Shown in pieces: positions 22,772 through 33,727 of a stretch of DNA of 64,000 nucleotides (position 1 is the stretch's first letter; each line of letters begins with the position of its first letter). The stretch lies in contig OX638132.1 in assembly GCA_951804985.1 (NCBI GenBank), positions 16,101,529-16,165,528 of the forward strand, given 5' to 3'. A model generated the notes under the pieces. That model was not told the DNA's origin, ran no database searches, and saw only the letters and a program-made list of their open reading frames with translations. The translations under genes and the position numbers were made by a program. Source of the stretch: Dryomyza anilis. Taxonomy: Eukaryota > Arthropoda > Insecta > Diptera > Dryomyzidae.

Positions 22772-23281
22772 CACTCTGATAAGATCTCATAAAATCCCTT
22801 TAAAATTGGTCAATAAGTATACATAATACAATAAAATAAATATTTTCATAAAAACCAAAAATTAATTTTATAGCAGGTATACTGTAGGATTTACTTATTG
22901 AATTAATAATAATAATAGTTTGGCGCTTCAGTCCTGTATAGAACTTAGGCCGAGCTCTATCACCATTTGAACTGTGCGTGTTTTATTAGTGGGACCTACA
23001 GTTTAATACCGAATCCGAACGGAAGGGTGAGAGCTTTCCATAGGCAATGTTTACTCTCGTAGGTTTGCCATTGACTGCCGAGAAGTATAGAGGTATGGAA
23101 GAGGTAAGGAAAAAGATGTTGGCAGTCGCTGGAGATCGAACCGGGGAACTTTCGGCTCGTAGTCGAACGCACCAGTGACTTTTCACTTATAGTCCAACGC
23201 ACTAACCAAACGAGTTTCAACCAGACTAAACTATCAACCAGTAAAAACTATTAATTTTATGGTATCTTTTTTTTCTCAGTG
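22772..23281. mobile_element. MITE family G, inserted in the RT fossil and holding a SINE
   Basis: Starts CACTCTGATAAG...CATAAAATCCC and ends CTTTTTTTTCTCAGTG, matching the clean 218-bp copy at 49748-49965. It lies exactly between RT blocks 'FSA' and 'GVP', which adjoin in intact relatives. Swollen to 510 bp by the SINE at 22905-23220. Confidence 0.85.
22905..23220 (-). mobile_element. tRNA-derived SINE, copy 4 (27-nt duplication subtype)
   Basis: Reversed; (ATT)n tail on the left, tRNA-like head on the right with CCGGTTCGATCTCCAGCG. On its own strand the head has GTGCGTTGGACTA, then AAAAGTCACTGG, then GTGCGTTCGACTACGAG, the same internal duplication as in the 1843-2152 copy. GC-biased minus-strand frames over it are SINE artefacts. 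Confidence 0.9.
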
Positions 23282-23530
23282 TGGAGTACCGCTGGTTTCC
23301 GTTCTATGCCCGTCCTTATTTCTGGTATTTATCATTCCAGCACCCAATACATTCCTCTGCAGATGACAGTAACATTTGTCATTCATATCCGTTGAACAAG
23401 TGCCGAAACTCCAGGGAGATTGGGAGTGAAAAACGTACTGTCTCCGAGTGAGATCTTGTCAATAGAGTTGATTTTTATGCGAGCAATACCCCAGAAGCGG
23501 GTAAGTACATTTTGCTGTAAAATCGAGTTA

Positions 23531-23890
23531 TATGCCTAAATTAAGTCATAAAAAGATATTTACCATATAAAAAAAATGTCCGAATTCAAATAACTCTGAC
23601 TAAAGAATTAACGTGTTCCAAAATCCGATTTGTGCAAAAAATAATCACGCATTATAGAGAGAATTCGTTCATCATTTGCACGATACGTTTGTAAAACAAT
23701 CTCCATGCATTTTTGATATTGGCAAATTAATATCCACCACAATATCCACCGACACAACTCTCTCTAACCTATAATCCTTATCTACGATCAACACTATGCT
23801 TTGCATGAATATGGGGCATCTCTTAGCGTTGGATAATATGTAATAAAAAAATACAACGCAAAGTGGTCGACTGAGTGTTAGTTTGACATC
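23531..23890. other. Unassigned AT-rich sequence
   Basis: Nothing recognised between the RT fossil and the next fold-back MITE. Confidence 0.3.
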
Positions 23891-24252
23891 ACTCAAAAAA
23901 AATAAATCGACGTAAATATAGCAACCGATATTAATTAAATACATTAATCAGTCCAGCAATGAAATTAAGTAATTAAATGAAAGTGTTTGCTAATAAGACG
24001 AATATGTGTACGTCAACGCAGCAAATTAGTTAGTTGGCGCAGTTTTAGCAAATATAATTGCCAAAACTTCACCGGCTAATTAATTTGCTGCATTGACGTA
24101 CATATGTTTATTCATATTAGCAAACGAAATTGCTGATTTAACGACGAATAGTAAATGTTTTCACTGTATTATTGAATTTCATCGATGGACTGATTAATAC
24201 ATGCAATTAATATTGGTTGCTATATTTACGTCGATTATTTTTTTTTTTGCTG
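23891..24252. mobile_element. Fold-back MITE family A, complete copy
   Basis: A near-palindrome of about 360 bp: AAATCGACGTAAATATAGCA at the left faces TGCTATATTTACGTCGATT at the right, and the arms continue (AATCAGTCCAGCAATGAAAT against ATTTCATCGATGGACTGATT; ACGTCAACGCAGCAAATTAG against CTAATTAATTTGCTGCATTG) to a short centre near 24060. Five other members lie in the window. Confidence 0.9.
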
Positions 24253-24299
24253 GAAATTCGAATCATACAACACTTTTTATTTCGTAATAATGATTATTC

Positions 24300-24665
24300 A
24301 AATTGTCTGATATAAAATTATTTTTAGCAAAAAAATCGTATTGCCTATTTCCATAGGGAACGTCCGGAATTATTCTGTGATTTATTACGAATTAACTATA
24401 AACTTTAGTAACAAAGTATGTATATACGAAAATAAAGAAAATTAGCTCAGCTATCTCTCTAAATAATTCCAAAAAATAATGTGTATGCAAAAGGTATTTT
24501 TAAAAAGAAAAAAAATTGTGCCGTCCGGAATTTTTCTGTGATTTATTATGAAAAAAGTATACATTTTAGAAACAAAGTGTATCTGTACAAACAGTGTGCA
24601 TTATCTCTAAGTTTCTTTAAAATAACTCATAAAAATAATTTGTATGCAAAAGTTTTTGCATCTGG
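24300..24665 (+). repeat. Family K repeat, copy 1
   Basis: Two related sub-units with GTCCGGAATTATTCTGTGAT and GTCCGGAATTTTTCTGTGAT, each followed by TTATTA(C/T)GAA and ending near ATAATTTGTATGCAAAA. The same arrangement recurs at 46850-47590. Confidence 0.7.
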
Positions 24666-27374
24666 TATGTGTTTCATACCAGAGAGGCTTCCTTCTATGT
24701 GCTGCAAATGATTAACAAAACTAAAAAAAAAAACTAAATTTAGCCAAAGAAAGCCAAATGCATTGTGAATCAAAGCGCTATGTGAGACATGTATATATAA
24801 TCTAAATTAATGACGAGTATCGATGAAAACAAAAAACTTGAAAGAATAAATCCTCACAATACTAGGTCACATTTGTATAAAAGCATTTAGAGCGTCAATA
24901 GCGGAGGGATTCATTGTAAAATGGTAAATCAAATCATAAAAGAAAATATTGACAATGAGAGAAGACTGACGCGGCAATGACAAAGACTCGAAGGACATAT
25001 GCAAAATAAACCAATTGAAATATGGAAAATTGTTAGATATTGAATTGATATCGAAACCATGCAGAAAAATCACAAAGAATATATGAAAGGGTTACCTAAA
25101 GTTATGCTGTATAAAATGATTGGCAGCCAAGGATTAAGGTTAACCCAGTAAGTAGTACAGCTGCTGTTGCTGCTGCTTCTGCTGTTGTGGCATTTAAGCC
25201 GCTTAATACCAAAAGAGTTACGAGGCAAGGTAACATTTTAACCCTATTTTTGTTATTCTAAGTAACAACGCAATAGTTTTATTTATATAATTTACAAAAC
25301 TCAAATCAAAGGTGCAACTTGTGACGGCTGCCGCAGTTGACCGGTGTCTCCAGTTGCCAGCACGCTGTTGGCCCAATGTTGCATCTGTTGGCACACGGTT
25401 TGCATGCGTAATCGGTTGGTACAACTACTATTCGTACACTAATGAGCCTCGCTGTTATAAATCCTACAGTCAAAAAGAAAAAAAGAAATGAAACCCTGCA
25501 GACAACTCTTTTTTTTAAATTTTTCAACTTTTGGCCTTTACAGATGCTACCAAAAAATTAACCAAAATGTGCTTAAAACCGACGCATGTGCTCCAAAAGG
25601 TGAACAAAAAAAAACAGCAGGCAGTTGGCTTTCTTAGAGCCAGCCAGTCAGCCAGTCACTCAGTCAGTCGCCAGGGTCGTGGATTTTCGACACATTCAAC
25701 TTCAGGACGACGATGACAACAACTGCAAGGGAAAATCAAGCGCATTGAGTTAATTATACGAAAGGCTAAGATGTTTTATGAAGATCGACCAACGAAGTCA
25801 ATACGAACGTTGCTCGGCTCACTGCCTGGTGGCAAAAGACTGCAAAGTGTGGCGTCCTTTTTAAAGGATTTACCACCTGGTTAACATTGACCAACTGCAG
25901 CCAGGATTATTTATGTTGAACGCCAGGGCAGAAGGGTTGTGAAGCGTCTGTTCTTCAAATTTAATTTTTATGTTTTGTTCGAAGGAAATTAAAAAAAAAA
26001 ACAAAAGAAAAGATGTATTGAAGACAACAGAAGTTCTGATGACCGCGAGAAAAACAATTTTTTTGTTGTGTTACTTGCTGCTTGAGGCTGCGATGTCCTT
26101 TCAGTTCAAATGTTGATACTTTAATTGAGTTGTTAAAAAACTAAAGCCTGTAACATATGCAGTCAAAGTATTGAAGAGTTTTTCAGTAGAATCCAATACG
26201 GTCTAGCAGCAGTAACATGTGTTAGATTTAGACATCTTGTTTTATGTTTAAAAAAATGATGAAAAAAAAAATCAATAAAGCACTTAGTAACTACTATGTA
26301 GGCGGCATTATTCAACGCCATGCTTCGTCCTTTATTTTTTTTTTTTTAATTTGAAGTTGTGGCATGGTTGCAGGCACTCAAGTCCGGCCCGACACAGCAC
26401 GTGACACAATATCGTCAACACAAACAGCTAAAATACAACAACATACCACGTCTACCATGTACAGTCACTCAGTTGTCCTGCACGCAATTTCGTCCTGTTG
26501 CATCGTTTTGAATTTTTTCTGTTTTGCTGCAAACTGTACGCACAGGATATACATATCCTGGCTTCTTTCCAAAAGAAAAAAACCAGGTGCTATGTCGTCT
26601 CTTGCGCATTGTCTTTTAACAAAACAACAACTACAAAAAAAAAGCAAATCTTGAAAAATAAAAGATCCTCTTGCTTGCCAAAAGGACCTTAAGTTGTGCT
26701 GCGCTATCTCAAGTACGCACTCTTTTGTTTCTATTGTAAATTCGCTAGAAACCAAATGAGAAAAAAACTTTTTTGAAAGAACCTACTTTAGACGTTGTCC
26801 GTGTCCTTGCATTCTATGCGTAGGATCAGCGTTTCTTTGCCCATGGACGAACTTCGTCGCATTGCTTTATATGATCTTGTAAGATGTTCAGTGTTATTGT
26901 TTTGATTCAATTGTCAAATTTATATAAAATTTATTGGTTTCGAAACGTGCGATGTCTGCTCTTAAGAACATTGAGTTCATTTTATAGCTGTTGAAATTTA
27001 GCGTGAATGACCATGAATGATGTGCATTTAATAAAGTCAAAATATATAGTCACCGAAGATTGTCACAATAGATGTTGTAAAGTTTGGAAATTTTTTTAAG
27101 ATTTTGTGTGAGGTTTTTGGAGGAGAGTCCTCGCTGACAGTTTTATTGAAGTTGGATAGTTTATTGATTTGTACAACATTATGACAAAATATTGTTTTAA
27201 TATTGTATGATCATCTTTGAAAGACTGCAGTATATATCATAGATGACAACTTAAACATAGCTTTATACCACACAAAAATGTATTCAATTCTTGATTAGAC
27301 TTTATCAGAAATAAAATCCCTAAGGAAATAAAAAATGGCACAACTAAATTTGGTATTAAATATGATTTTAGTCT
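24666..27374. other. Unassigned; single-copy island at 25.1-26.9 kb
   Basis: 24666-25130 is AT-rich. 25140-26900 is GC-richer with TGCTGTTGCTGCTGCTTCTG (25161), AGCCAGTCAGCCAGTCACTC (25640) and a possible short exon at 26816-26878. Frames up to 96 codons are present on opposite strands and none has a domain. 26905-27370 shows nothing. Confidence 0.4.
26816..26878 (+). CDS. Possible short first coding exon (weak)
   Basis: ATG followed by 21 sense codons (MRRISVSLPMDELRRIAL...) ending at a consensus splice donor GTAAGA (26879-26884); without splicing, a stop follows eight codons later. Codons such as ATC, AGC, CCC, GAC and CGC are GC-richer than the surroundings. The start context (TTCTATGCG) is poor, there is no supporting downstream exon, and chance could produce this. 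Confidence 0.15.
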
Positions 27375-27685
27375 TTGAAAAAAATAATCAACGTAAATAT
27401 AGCAACCGATATTAGTAGAATGTATTAATCAGTCCAGCAATGAAATTCAGTAATTTAATTAAAACTTTTGCCAATAATATGAATATGTGTAAAAATATAA
27501 TTGCTAAAACTTCGCCGACTAATTAATTTACTGCTTTGACGTACATATATTCATATTAGCAAACGCAATTGCTGATTTAACGACGAATAGCAAAGGTTTT
27601 CACTGTATTACTGAATCTCATTGCTGGACTGATTAATGCATGCATTTAAAAAAGGGTTTCTAAATTTACGTAGACTGTTATTTTC
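27375..27685. mobile_element. Fold-back MITE family A, third copy
   Basis: Left arm ATCAACGTAAATATAGCAAC; right arm decayed (TTTCTAAATTTACGTAGACT). Central words GCTGATTTAACGACGAATAG and CGACTAATTAATTTACTGC match 23891-24252. A deletion removed the inner part of the left arm. Confidence 0.85.
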
Positions 27686-27705
27686 ATCCTTACAGACAAG
27701 TTATA

Positions 27706-28956
27706 AAGGGTTTTTCAACAGGGACGCTACAAAAGTAGAGCGACAGGGACAGCAAACGACGTCATATTTCTTGTCGCTCTTTTGACATTTCTCTTCAGTA
27801 AGGTTTGCCATTTTACGATGGAAAGATATATGAGCCAACAACGAGTCGAAATTATTAAAATTTACTACCGAAATTCGGAGTCAGTGGCCTCAACGTTAAG
27901 AGCGCTACGTCCAATTTATGGTCGTCATAATCGTCCTAGCAGATCAACAATTGAGCGTCTAGTGGAAAAATTTGAATCCACAGGCACAGTACAAAATGTT
28001 CCCGTGCCAATGAGACAAAGAAATGCCCGCAGTGTCGAGAATATTGCTACCGCTGAGGCTTCAGTTGAAGAAAGCCCAAATGTGTCTCTCACACGTCGTT
28101 CTCAAGCGTTGGGCATCTCTGTGACGTCCTTGTGGCGAATTTTGCGAAAAAATCTTGCCCAACATCCTTACAAAATCAAATTGACGCAAGAACTGAAGCC
28201 GCTTGACCACCAGAAGCGTCGTATGTTCGTGAATTGGACTGAGCAACAACTTGAAAATGATTCGGATTTTCATCGAAAAATCATCTTCAACTGAATGGCT
28301 TCATCAATAAACAAAATATGCGTTAATGGTTAGACAGCAATCCACACGTACTCCATGAGTCATCATTGCATCCCGAAAAAATTACGGTTTGGTGCGATTT
28401 ATGGGCCGGCGGCGTCATGGGCCGTACTTCTTCCGTGATGATCATGACCGGCACGTTACTGTGAATGGGAATCGCTACCGTTCAATGATAACCGAATATT
28501 TTTGGCCCCAATTGGATGCTATGGGCTTGGAGGACATGTGGTTCTAACAGGCCGGGTCCACAAGCCACACAGCGTATGCCACAATCAATTTATTGGAAAC
28601 CAAGTGTGGAGAACGTGTTATCTCACGAAATGGTTCAGTCGATTGGCCGCCTCGTTCGATTTGACGCCGTTAAACTATATCCTGTGGGGCTGCGTCAAGT
28701 CTATGGTCTATGCCAATAAGCCAGCGACGATTGATGAACTTCGTACGAATATCGAACGTAAAATTGCAGCAGTATCGGCCGATTTATGCTTGAAAACCGT
28801 CGAAAATTGGATTCAGCGTATGGACTTCTGCAAGCGTGCCCGTGGTGGCCATGCAAAAGAAATCGAGTTCCATATTAATGGCATCGAACGTACTTTTACA
28901 GAAATAAAGAATTTCATTGATATCCAAAACCGTTTTTGTTTTATTGAAAAACCCTT
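27706..28956 (+). mobile_element. mariner transposon, full length (1251 bp), inactive
   Basis: Ends AAGGGTTTTTCAACA and TTGAAAAACCCTT are inverse and each abuts TA (27704-27705 and 28957-28958). Next in, GGGACGCTACAAAAGTAGAG is shared with the palindromic derivative at 7732-7991. Length and layout fit a complete element with one transposase gene, which is broken. Two further relics of the family lie at 7.7 and 12.7 kb. Confidence 0.95.
27818..28906 (+). pseudogene. mariner transposase pseudogene
   Basis: The ATG at 27818 opens 158 intact codons: an N-terminal helix-turn-helix (DUF4817-like) block 'SQQRVEIIKIYYRN' with 'RALRPIYGRHNRPS', then a second HTH 'ALGISVTSLWRILRKNL' and 'ELKPLDHQKRRMFVNWTEQQ'. 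At 28288 a net loss of 19 nt, compared with the relic at 12.8 kb, removes the first catalytic aspartate and shifts the frame. Later the second catalytic box reads 'WF*QAGST', with a TAA stop and GCC (Ala) where Asp is expected. A further shift precedes 'DLTPLNYILWG', which keeps the third aspartate. No active enzyme is possible. Confidence 0.93.
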
Positions 28957-30329
28957 TACAACATATACAATTTTTGTTAAAAACCCTAAAACTATAACTA
29001 AGAATATATTATATCTAAATACTGAAACCGATACTCGTTTAAAACCGTTTAATTTATCAAACCAAAACTATTGGTTAATTGAATTCGACAAAAAGCACAG
29101 GCAACTCCAAGCACAAAATAGACAAAACTGTTTGTTTCTTTTTTTCTTCGCTACACTAGTGTCGTTCGTCGTCCGACTATGTATGCGTTTTGTTATTGTT
29201 TTCTTCCATCACTTATGTAGCGACATAATTATTATGTTATTTGTTTTATTAGTTTATGTGTTAGTAAAATAAATATATTTGTTGTTCAAGTCATTGATAA
29301 ATATGGACAAAAACCGATAACTTGGAACCGGTATATCGAAACCGTTTCGTTTTAAAAAAATCTTAAAACCGAAACAGAAAAGAGGAAAAAAAATTCGCTA
29401 TTCGTTAAGGTTTCAATCATTGATTGTATCTTACAAAAATTTAAATAATTCCTTACTTATAAATCCTGAGTAAATTTCAAATTTATAACAAAAATATGAA
29501 AAATAACAATACTATGCAAAATTCAAAATATCTGTTTGACACATTTTTCATTAAGAAAATCTTATATAAGAAAATCTCAAACATCAACATAAAGCGAATC
29601 ATATAGCGAAAAATGTTTAAAAAATTCATGGTTGAATGTAGTCCGGAATATTCAGGAATGAACAATTCATGCCTGGGTATTGAAGTTTTGAAATTATTCA
29701 TACTTTAAAACTGAGAACTGAATTCAGTTTCAATTGTTCAAGTCGAAATTGTGGCTAATGTATATACCTCAAAAGGAATTATAACAATTCGTTTGAAATT
29801 TCGAAACTTCGATGAATTGTACTAAAAAGTAATTTGAAACTTCATACATAAATTGGCGGACATTTGCATGAAAATTGTATGGGAAAAGTTCAGTTGGTTT
29901 TCACGCATTGGCAGGAATTATCAGGCATGTAGGGGATTTTCAGAAATTTAAGTTTGAAAAGGTCTTACATTTTCGGCTGGGTAGTTTTTGGAGATTCTTC
30001 GAATTTTAAGGTTATTTACAAAAAGATTATCCGACATTAGTTTTAATATCTCGCGTTGAAGTGATTGAATTTTATGAAAGTTAATTGAATTACCTACAAT
30101 CCGTTCATTCATTGTTTTGTAATCCAACAAATTGTAAAAAACTAATCATGCTATCCAGTCAAGAATAAGTAATCTTAATGACTGATTTTTTTATTCATAA
30201 TACATGATTATTATAAAAAGCATTTATTTTGATTCATTGAATAAAATTATGCTCACAAGTAATGAGAACCTAGTCAAATGGTTCTGAAATACATTTTATG
30301 ATTTATTATTCATAATTCGTGATTAAAAT

Positions 30330-30436
30330 TTCATAGATTGTTCCAAATAGCCGTAGCCGTAGCACATGAAAAACAAATCCATTTCATAGATTGTGCCAAA
30401 TAGCCGTAGCCGTAGCACATGATAAAACAAATCCAA
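30330..30436. repeat. Two-copy tandem duplication of 53-54 bp
   Basis: Both units begin TTTCATAGATTGT and contain CCAAATAGCCGTAGCCGTAG and ACAAATCCA. They differ at two or three positions, so the duplication is recent. Confidence 0.95.
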
Positions 30437-30473
30437 ATTATGCGTATCAAAGTGAAAAATATCGCATTTGAAA

Positions 30474-30670
30474 ATATCTCGAGACAAAATTTTGACATTT
30501 TTCAGAAATACTTCCGGCATATTTCGAGAAATCAAACAGATAAATGAAATATTTTGGGAAGTGTATAGAAGGTTATAAAGTTTTGTGAAATTTTATTGGC
30601 AGATTCACGGCATATTTTGGGAAGAGCAGAAAATAAACATTTTGTGATACAAACTGCACCTTTGTCTGTT
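30474..30670 (-). repeat. Family N repeat, minus copy
   Basis: Words GACATTTTTCAGAAATACTT, GGGAAGTGTATAGAAGGTT and CAGATTCACGGCATATTTTGG are complements of words at 38640-38820 and 55770-55880. Confidence 0.7.
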
Positions 30671-31089
30671 TGAAATATGTCGAAAAAGTGTTTCTAAACT
30701 GTCTCGACCTTGACAAAAATTTTTTCTGGGAATAATAAGTCTATATGAAAGGAACATTAAGAAAAAAATGGAAAAATACATCACTCAACCAGAAATTAAA
30801 AAATTCAACCCACGAATAAAATATACTTTTGAAGAACATAACTAGTGTGTGATGTCAGTCTGGTCCTATCGTAGAAACGGATGTATTGAAGAATGCCAGA
30901 CTACGCGCGCCAAATTCATTCAACCTCCACATTTAATGATGCTAATAACTATAATCAGAGAAAATGGCCAACAAAAAGGGTTTAGCGGACAGATCAACAG
31001 CATGTAAAAAGCAATTTAGAAATTATAAATAAGAAAATAAAAAAAGACAGAGACACTCCAAGCAAAGTGTGTCCCGAACAGCTGAGGCG

Positions 31090-31194
31090 ATGCCACTTGC
31101 AGTGAAATTCCGCGAGTCCATCAAACAGCTGTTATTGGAACATGGCAGAGTTCGGAGTTCGAATTGTAGTAGAGCGTCGGCGGTAATGCGATGA
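31090..31194 (+). CDS. Small open frame of 34 codons (weak)
   Basis: MPLAVKFRESIKQLLLEHG... in a GC-elevated patch, with mixed hydrophobic and charged residues, no repeat bias, and a purine at -3 of the ATG (GGCGATGC). No family recognised and no splice context proven. Chance open frame is quite possible. Confidence 0.12.
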   Translation: MPLAVKFRESIKQLLLEHGRVRSSNCSRASAVMR

Positions 31195-31361
31195 TGCGGT
31201 GCAGTGCGGTGTGCCGCGTTTCGGTGAAATTACGTTGCGATCTAATTTGACTCAGGTGGTTTTTGGATGTGTTTTTTTTTTTCATTTTTAAATTTCAGTG
31301 CTCTCTACCATTCAAAAAGAACTACATGAAATTTGGTTCGAGCAGCTATTCGAAATTACTT

Positions 31362-31406
31362 GACGGATGGACGGACGGACGGACGGACTAACTGACGGAC
31401 GGATGG
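31362..31406. repeat. (GGAC)n microsatellite
   Basis: Imperfect GACGGATGGACGGACGGAC run of about 45 bp. Confidence 0.9.
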
Positions 31407-32464
31407 TTGACTGGACGCCAATTGCAATGACGCGCAGCTGAAATTAGTAGCATCTGACTGATGCACGCTGTTTGCTGGAATGCTTCAGCTGAGAGGGCGA
31501 CCGAAAAGAAAGCCATGTCGGTCATGTTGTAATTTTGGAAAGGGTTCATTTGTGGCAACATGCTGCAACATGCTTTGCTAGCAATTGGCCATAAACTAAT
31601 TATGGCAACAAGTAGTGTAACTTATCATTAAAATGTTTATTCAACGTGAACCATTTCACGGAAACCACCTATTAAAAACTATTGCAGTTTGACAAAATAT
31701 CAAAAGACATTAACAAATGTCAAGGTTTTTGGTTTATCAAATCGTTACCAAATTATTATTCGATTCTGCCCAAAAAAAAAAAACACTGTGATGTCTCCCT
31801 CACTTCCTAGAGTTCATTAACGTTTTTGATCACGTACTGTCGAGGTTCAGAGTCAACATGATGAGGACAGTTTTTATGCTCTTCATTACCGAATCATTAC
31901 GCATTTTATAGTTAACTTCTGAAACCTTTTTTATGTCCTGTCTCTTCGTGTCTTCGGTTTCTTCATTTTTTTTTTGTATTTCTTATTGACGTCAAAGGTT
32001 ACGCTACCGACTGCATGATTACTTTTGATTTCATCCGCTCCGAAGCGTTGTCAAATGACGTTGTGATAACGCCTATTTTTATAGTTCCAAATATTTTTTA
32101 TAGCCCTACCGCACACATTGTTTGGCGGCTTCAGAAGACAGGCTGGAATATATTAGTGTTTTGTTTGAAGTTAGCTTAAAGATATTTTTAATTATCATTA
32201 TTCAGTACTTTATTATTCTGTATTATTCATCAAAAATTCATAGGAAAATATCCTGTATTAGAGCCTGAAAAATACTTGAAATTAACTCGGAACTTCGTTA
32301 TAAAAAAGTTCGATCTCTTAGCTTTATCGCTTCTAATTTTAAAAATTTCTCGTACATGCAAATTTTGCGACAACCGTACAAACTATTTGAAGGTAATTTT
32401 TCATTCATTGCAATAATGGTACATTTTCGATATGAAACTCTAAATATTTTGTATCCCGATGTAG

Positions 32465-32772
32465 GACCATGTAGACATAACCAACCTTGGCCGACCAAGG
32501 CATAGCTGATTAGTCTTTACCCAAGTCACAATCATGATTGGGTTACCAAGTCTTGGATAACTGATATTTTTCCATACGTCACCCAAGACTCATTTAATAT
32601 GTCTTAGTGAATGGAAAATTAGTCAAGACCAACGGCCAAATCATACTTCAATTCAAAAAAAATATATATGTATATTTAAAAAACAATACAATAAATTTTT
32701 AATTGGAACTCGAACCCAGATTTTCTGCATACAAGTCCGGAGCTCTACCCGTTACGCTATCAAGCTCACTTG
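32465..32772 (-). mobile_element. SINE2-like element with tRNA-like head, minus copy
   Basis: On the minus strand, 32770-32704 reads as a degenerate tRNA: A box-like TAGCGTAACGGGTAGAGC and B box-like TGGGTTCGAGTTCC, with a loop that could present TGT. An AT-rich linker follows, then a TTGGCC-rich body ending ACATGGTCCTAC. The plus copy at 34385-34760 has the same order. The partial inversion TTGGCC/GGCCAA inside the body is a family trait. Confidence 0.6.
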
Positions 32773-32875
32773 TTTCAGAGCATTTTTTCAAAATCATGAA
32801 CTTTATAATTTGAAAATGTCTGACACATCAGAAAACGAGTTGGGAAAGTTCGGACACATGAGGCGGATTTTTATA

Positions 32876-33511
32876 GTCGGTCGGGCCCGACTATGGAATA
32901 CCCTACACCTTTGGTGGGGATATTAACCCTCAGAATATTATTCATATATCAGAAATTTACGTCTTATATCCCCATAAATTAAAACCAGTTGGGAAGGTTA
33001 GATCACATGGGAAATTTTAAAGTAGGTGTAATTATGATAGTTAGGATTATCAAAATTATAGTCGGTCTAAGCCGACTATAAATACCCTACACATATGTGT
33101 GGTTACCATTCAAAGTGATATATAGGTCACCAGGGTATACGAATCCTGAAAATAACTACAAACATTCAATCGCTGAAGAATTTCCATTCATTTGATACCC
33201 ATATTTACAAATGGGTAGGTGTACCGAATTTCTATTTTTTTTTTTGTGAACCACAAGTCTTTTCGCCGGAAAACATTATTATCATGTATTTGAGCATGAT
33301 ATCAATATATATTTGACCAAAAAAGTTTACCTAAGCACGTTACATAAAAATTGATCTTTATATGTACATTTTATATGAGGTATTTGAACATAAGTGGTCG
33401 GATCATAGGTCACAATGGACCGATCTCGCCATACAGCGTAGGTATATTAGTAATCTAAGTTATAAGTTTCATTTATCTAGCTCTTCAATTTTAAAAGTAG
33501 TAGGGATTTCA

Positions 33512-33553
<42 letters not shown>

Positions 33554-33727
33554 GGACAGACAGACAGACGGACAGACAGACGGACAGACGGACATCGCTA
33601 AATCGACTCAGGAGGTCATGCTGATCAAGAATATATATACTTTTCCATACCGGAGATGCTTCCTTCTGGGTGTTACAAACGGCGTACCAAACTGAATACC
33701 CTTCACTCTTAGTGTAGGGTATAAAAA
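32876..33727 (+). mobile_element. DINE-1/mini-me-like element, longest copy
   Basis: Starts TATAGTCGGTCGGGCCCGAC with ATACCCTACACC, and ends GTGTAGGGTATAAAA, so the subterminal words are inverse. It contains two AGTCGGTCTAAG/CGGTCGGGCC hairpin-like starts (32876 and 33061), a GACA microsatellite at 33511-33594 and the core TGCTGATCAAGAATATATA. No coding sequence, as usual for these Helentron-related elements. Confidence 0.85.
33511..33594 (+). repeat. (GACA)n/(GACG) microsatellite inside the DINE-like element
   Basis: About 20 GACA/GACG units. The equivalent site at 3805-3820 has about four, and at 34150-34180 about six. Confidence 0.97.

Larger units (their letters stand above)
22320..23530 (+). 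pseudogene. Jockey-clade reverse transcriptase, interrupted by a SINE and a MITE
   Basis: Blocks in family order: 'DRQYDFR' near 22335, 'HGKSKIVALDISKA' ending at 22463, SINE, 'DRVWQKALVSKL', 'WISSFLQGRT' and 'EQHTFSA' (22621-22770), MITE with inner SINE, 'GVPLVSVLCPSLFLVFI' (23283-23333), then after a frameshift 'HSSADDSNICHSY' (23345-23385) with the catalytic A-D-D, then 'NRVDFYASNT'. These are RT motifs of Jockey-type non-LTR elements. Stops, a frameshift and two insertions make it a fossil. Endonuclease and C-terminal parts are absent. Confidence 0.9.
28957..32464. other. Unassigned 3.5 kb between mariner and SINE2
   Basis: 28960-29400 has GAAACCGATA/AACCGTTT words related to the GGAACCGG arrays. 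29440-30320 is AT-rich with nothing certain. 30330-30436 is a tandem duplication and 30474-30670 a family N repeat. 30890-31640 is GC-richer with CAGCTG words, a 34-codon frame and a GGAC run. 31650-32460 has no feature I can support. Confidence 0.4.

Noticed and set aside
22996..23220. 74-codon minus frame of mixed composition
   Set aside because: It lies within a SINE copy; similar frames appear wherever the SINE is intact.
28502..29272. 256-codon plus frame
   Set aside because: Most of it is the mariner transposase region; its first part is out of the transposase frame and it reads through the 3' inverted repeat into flanking DNA.
30330..30436. CRISPR-like direct repeats
   Set aside because: Only two adjoining copies, no spacers, and a eukaryotic context.
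32704..32770. tRNA-Thr(TGT) gene on the minus strand
   Set aside because: Boxes and loop are tRNA-like, but the acceptor stem does not pair and the sequence continues into a SINE-type body.
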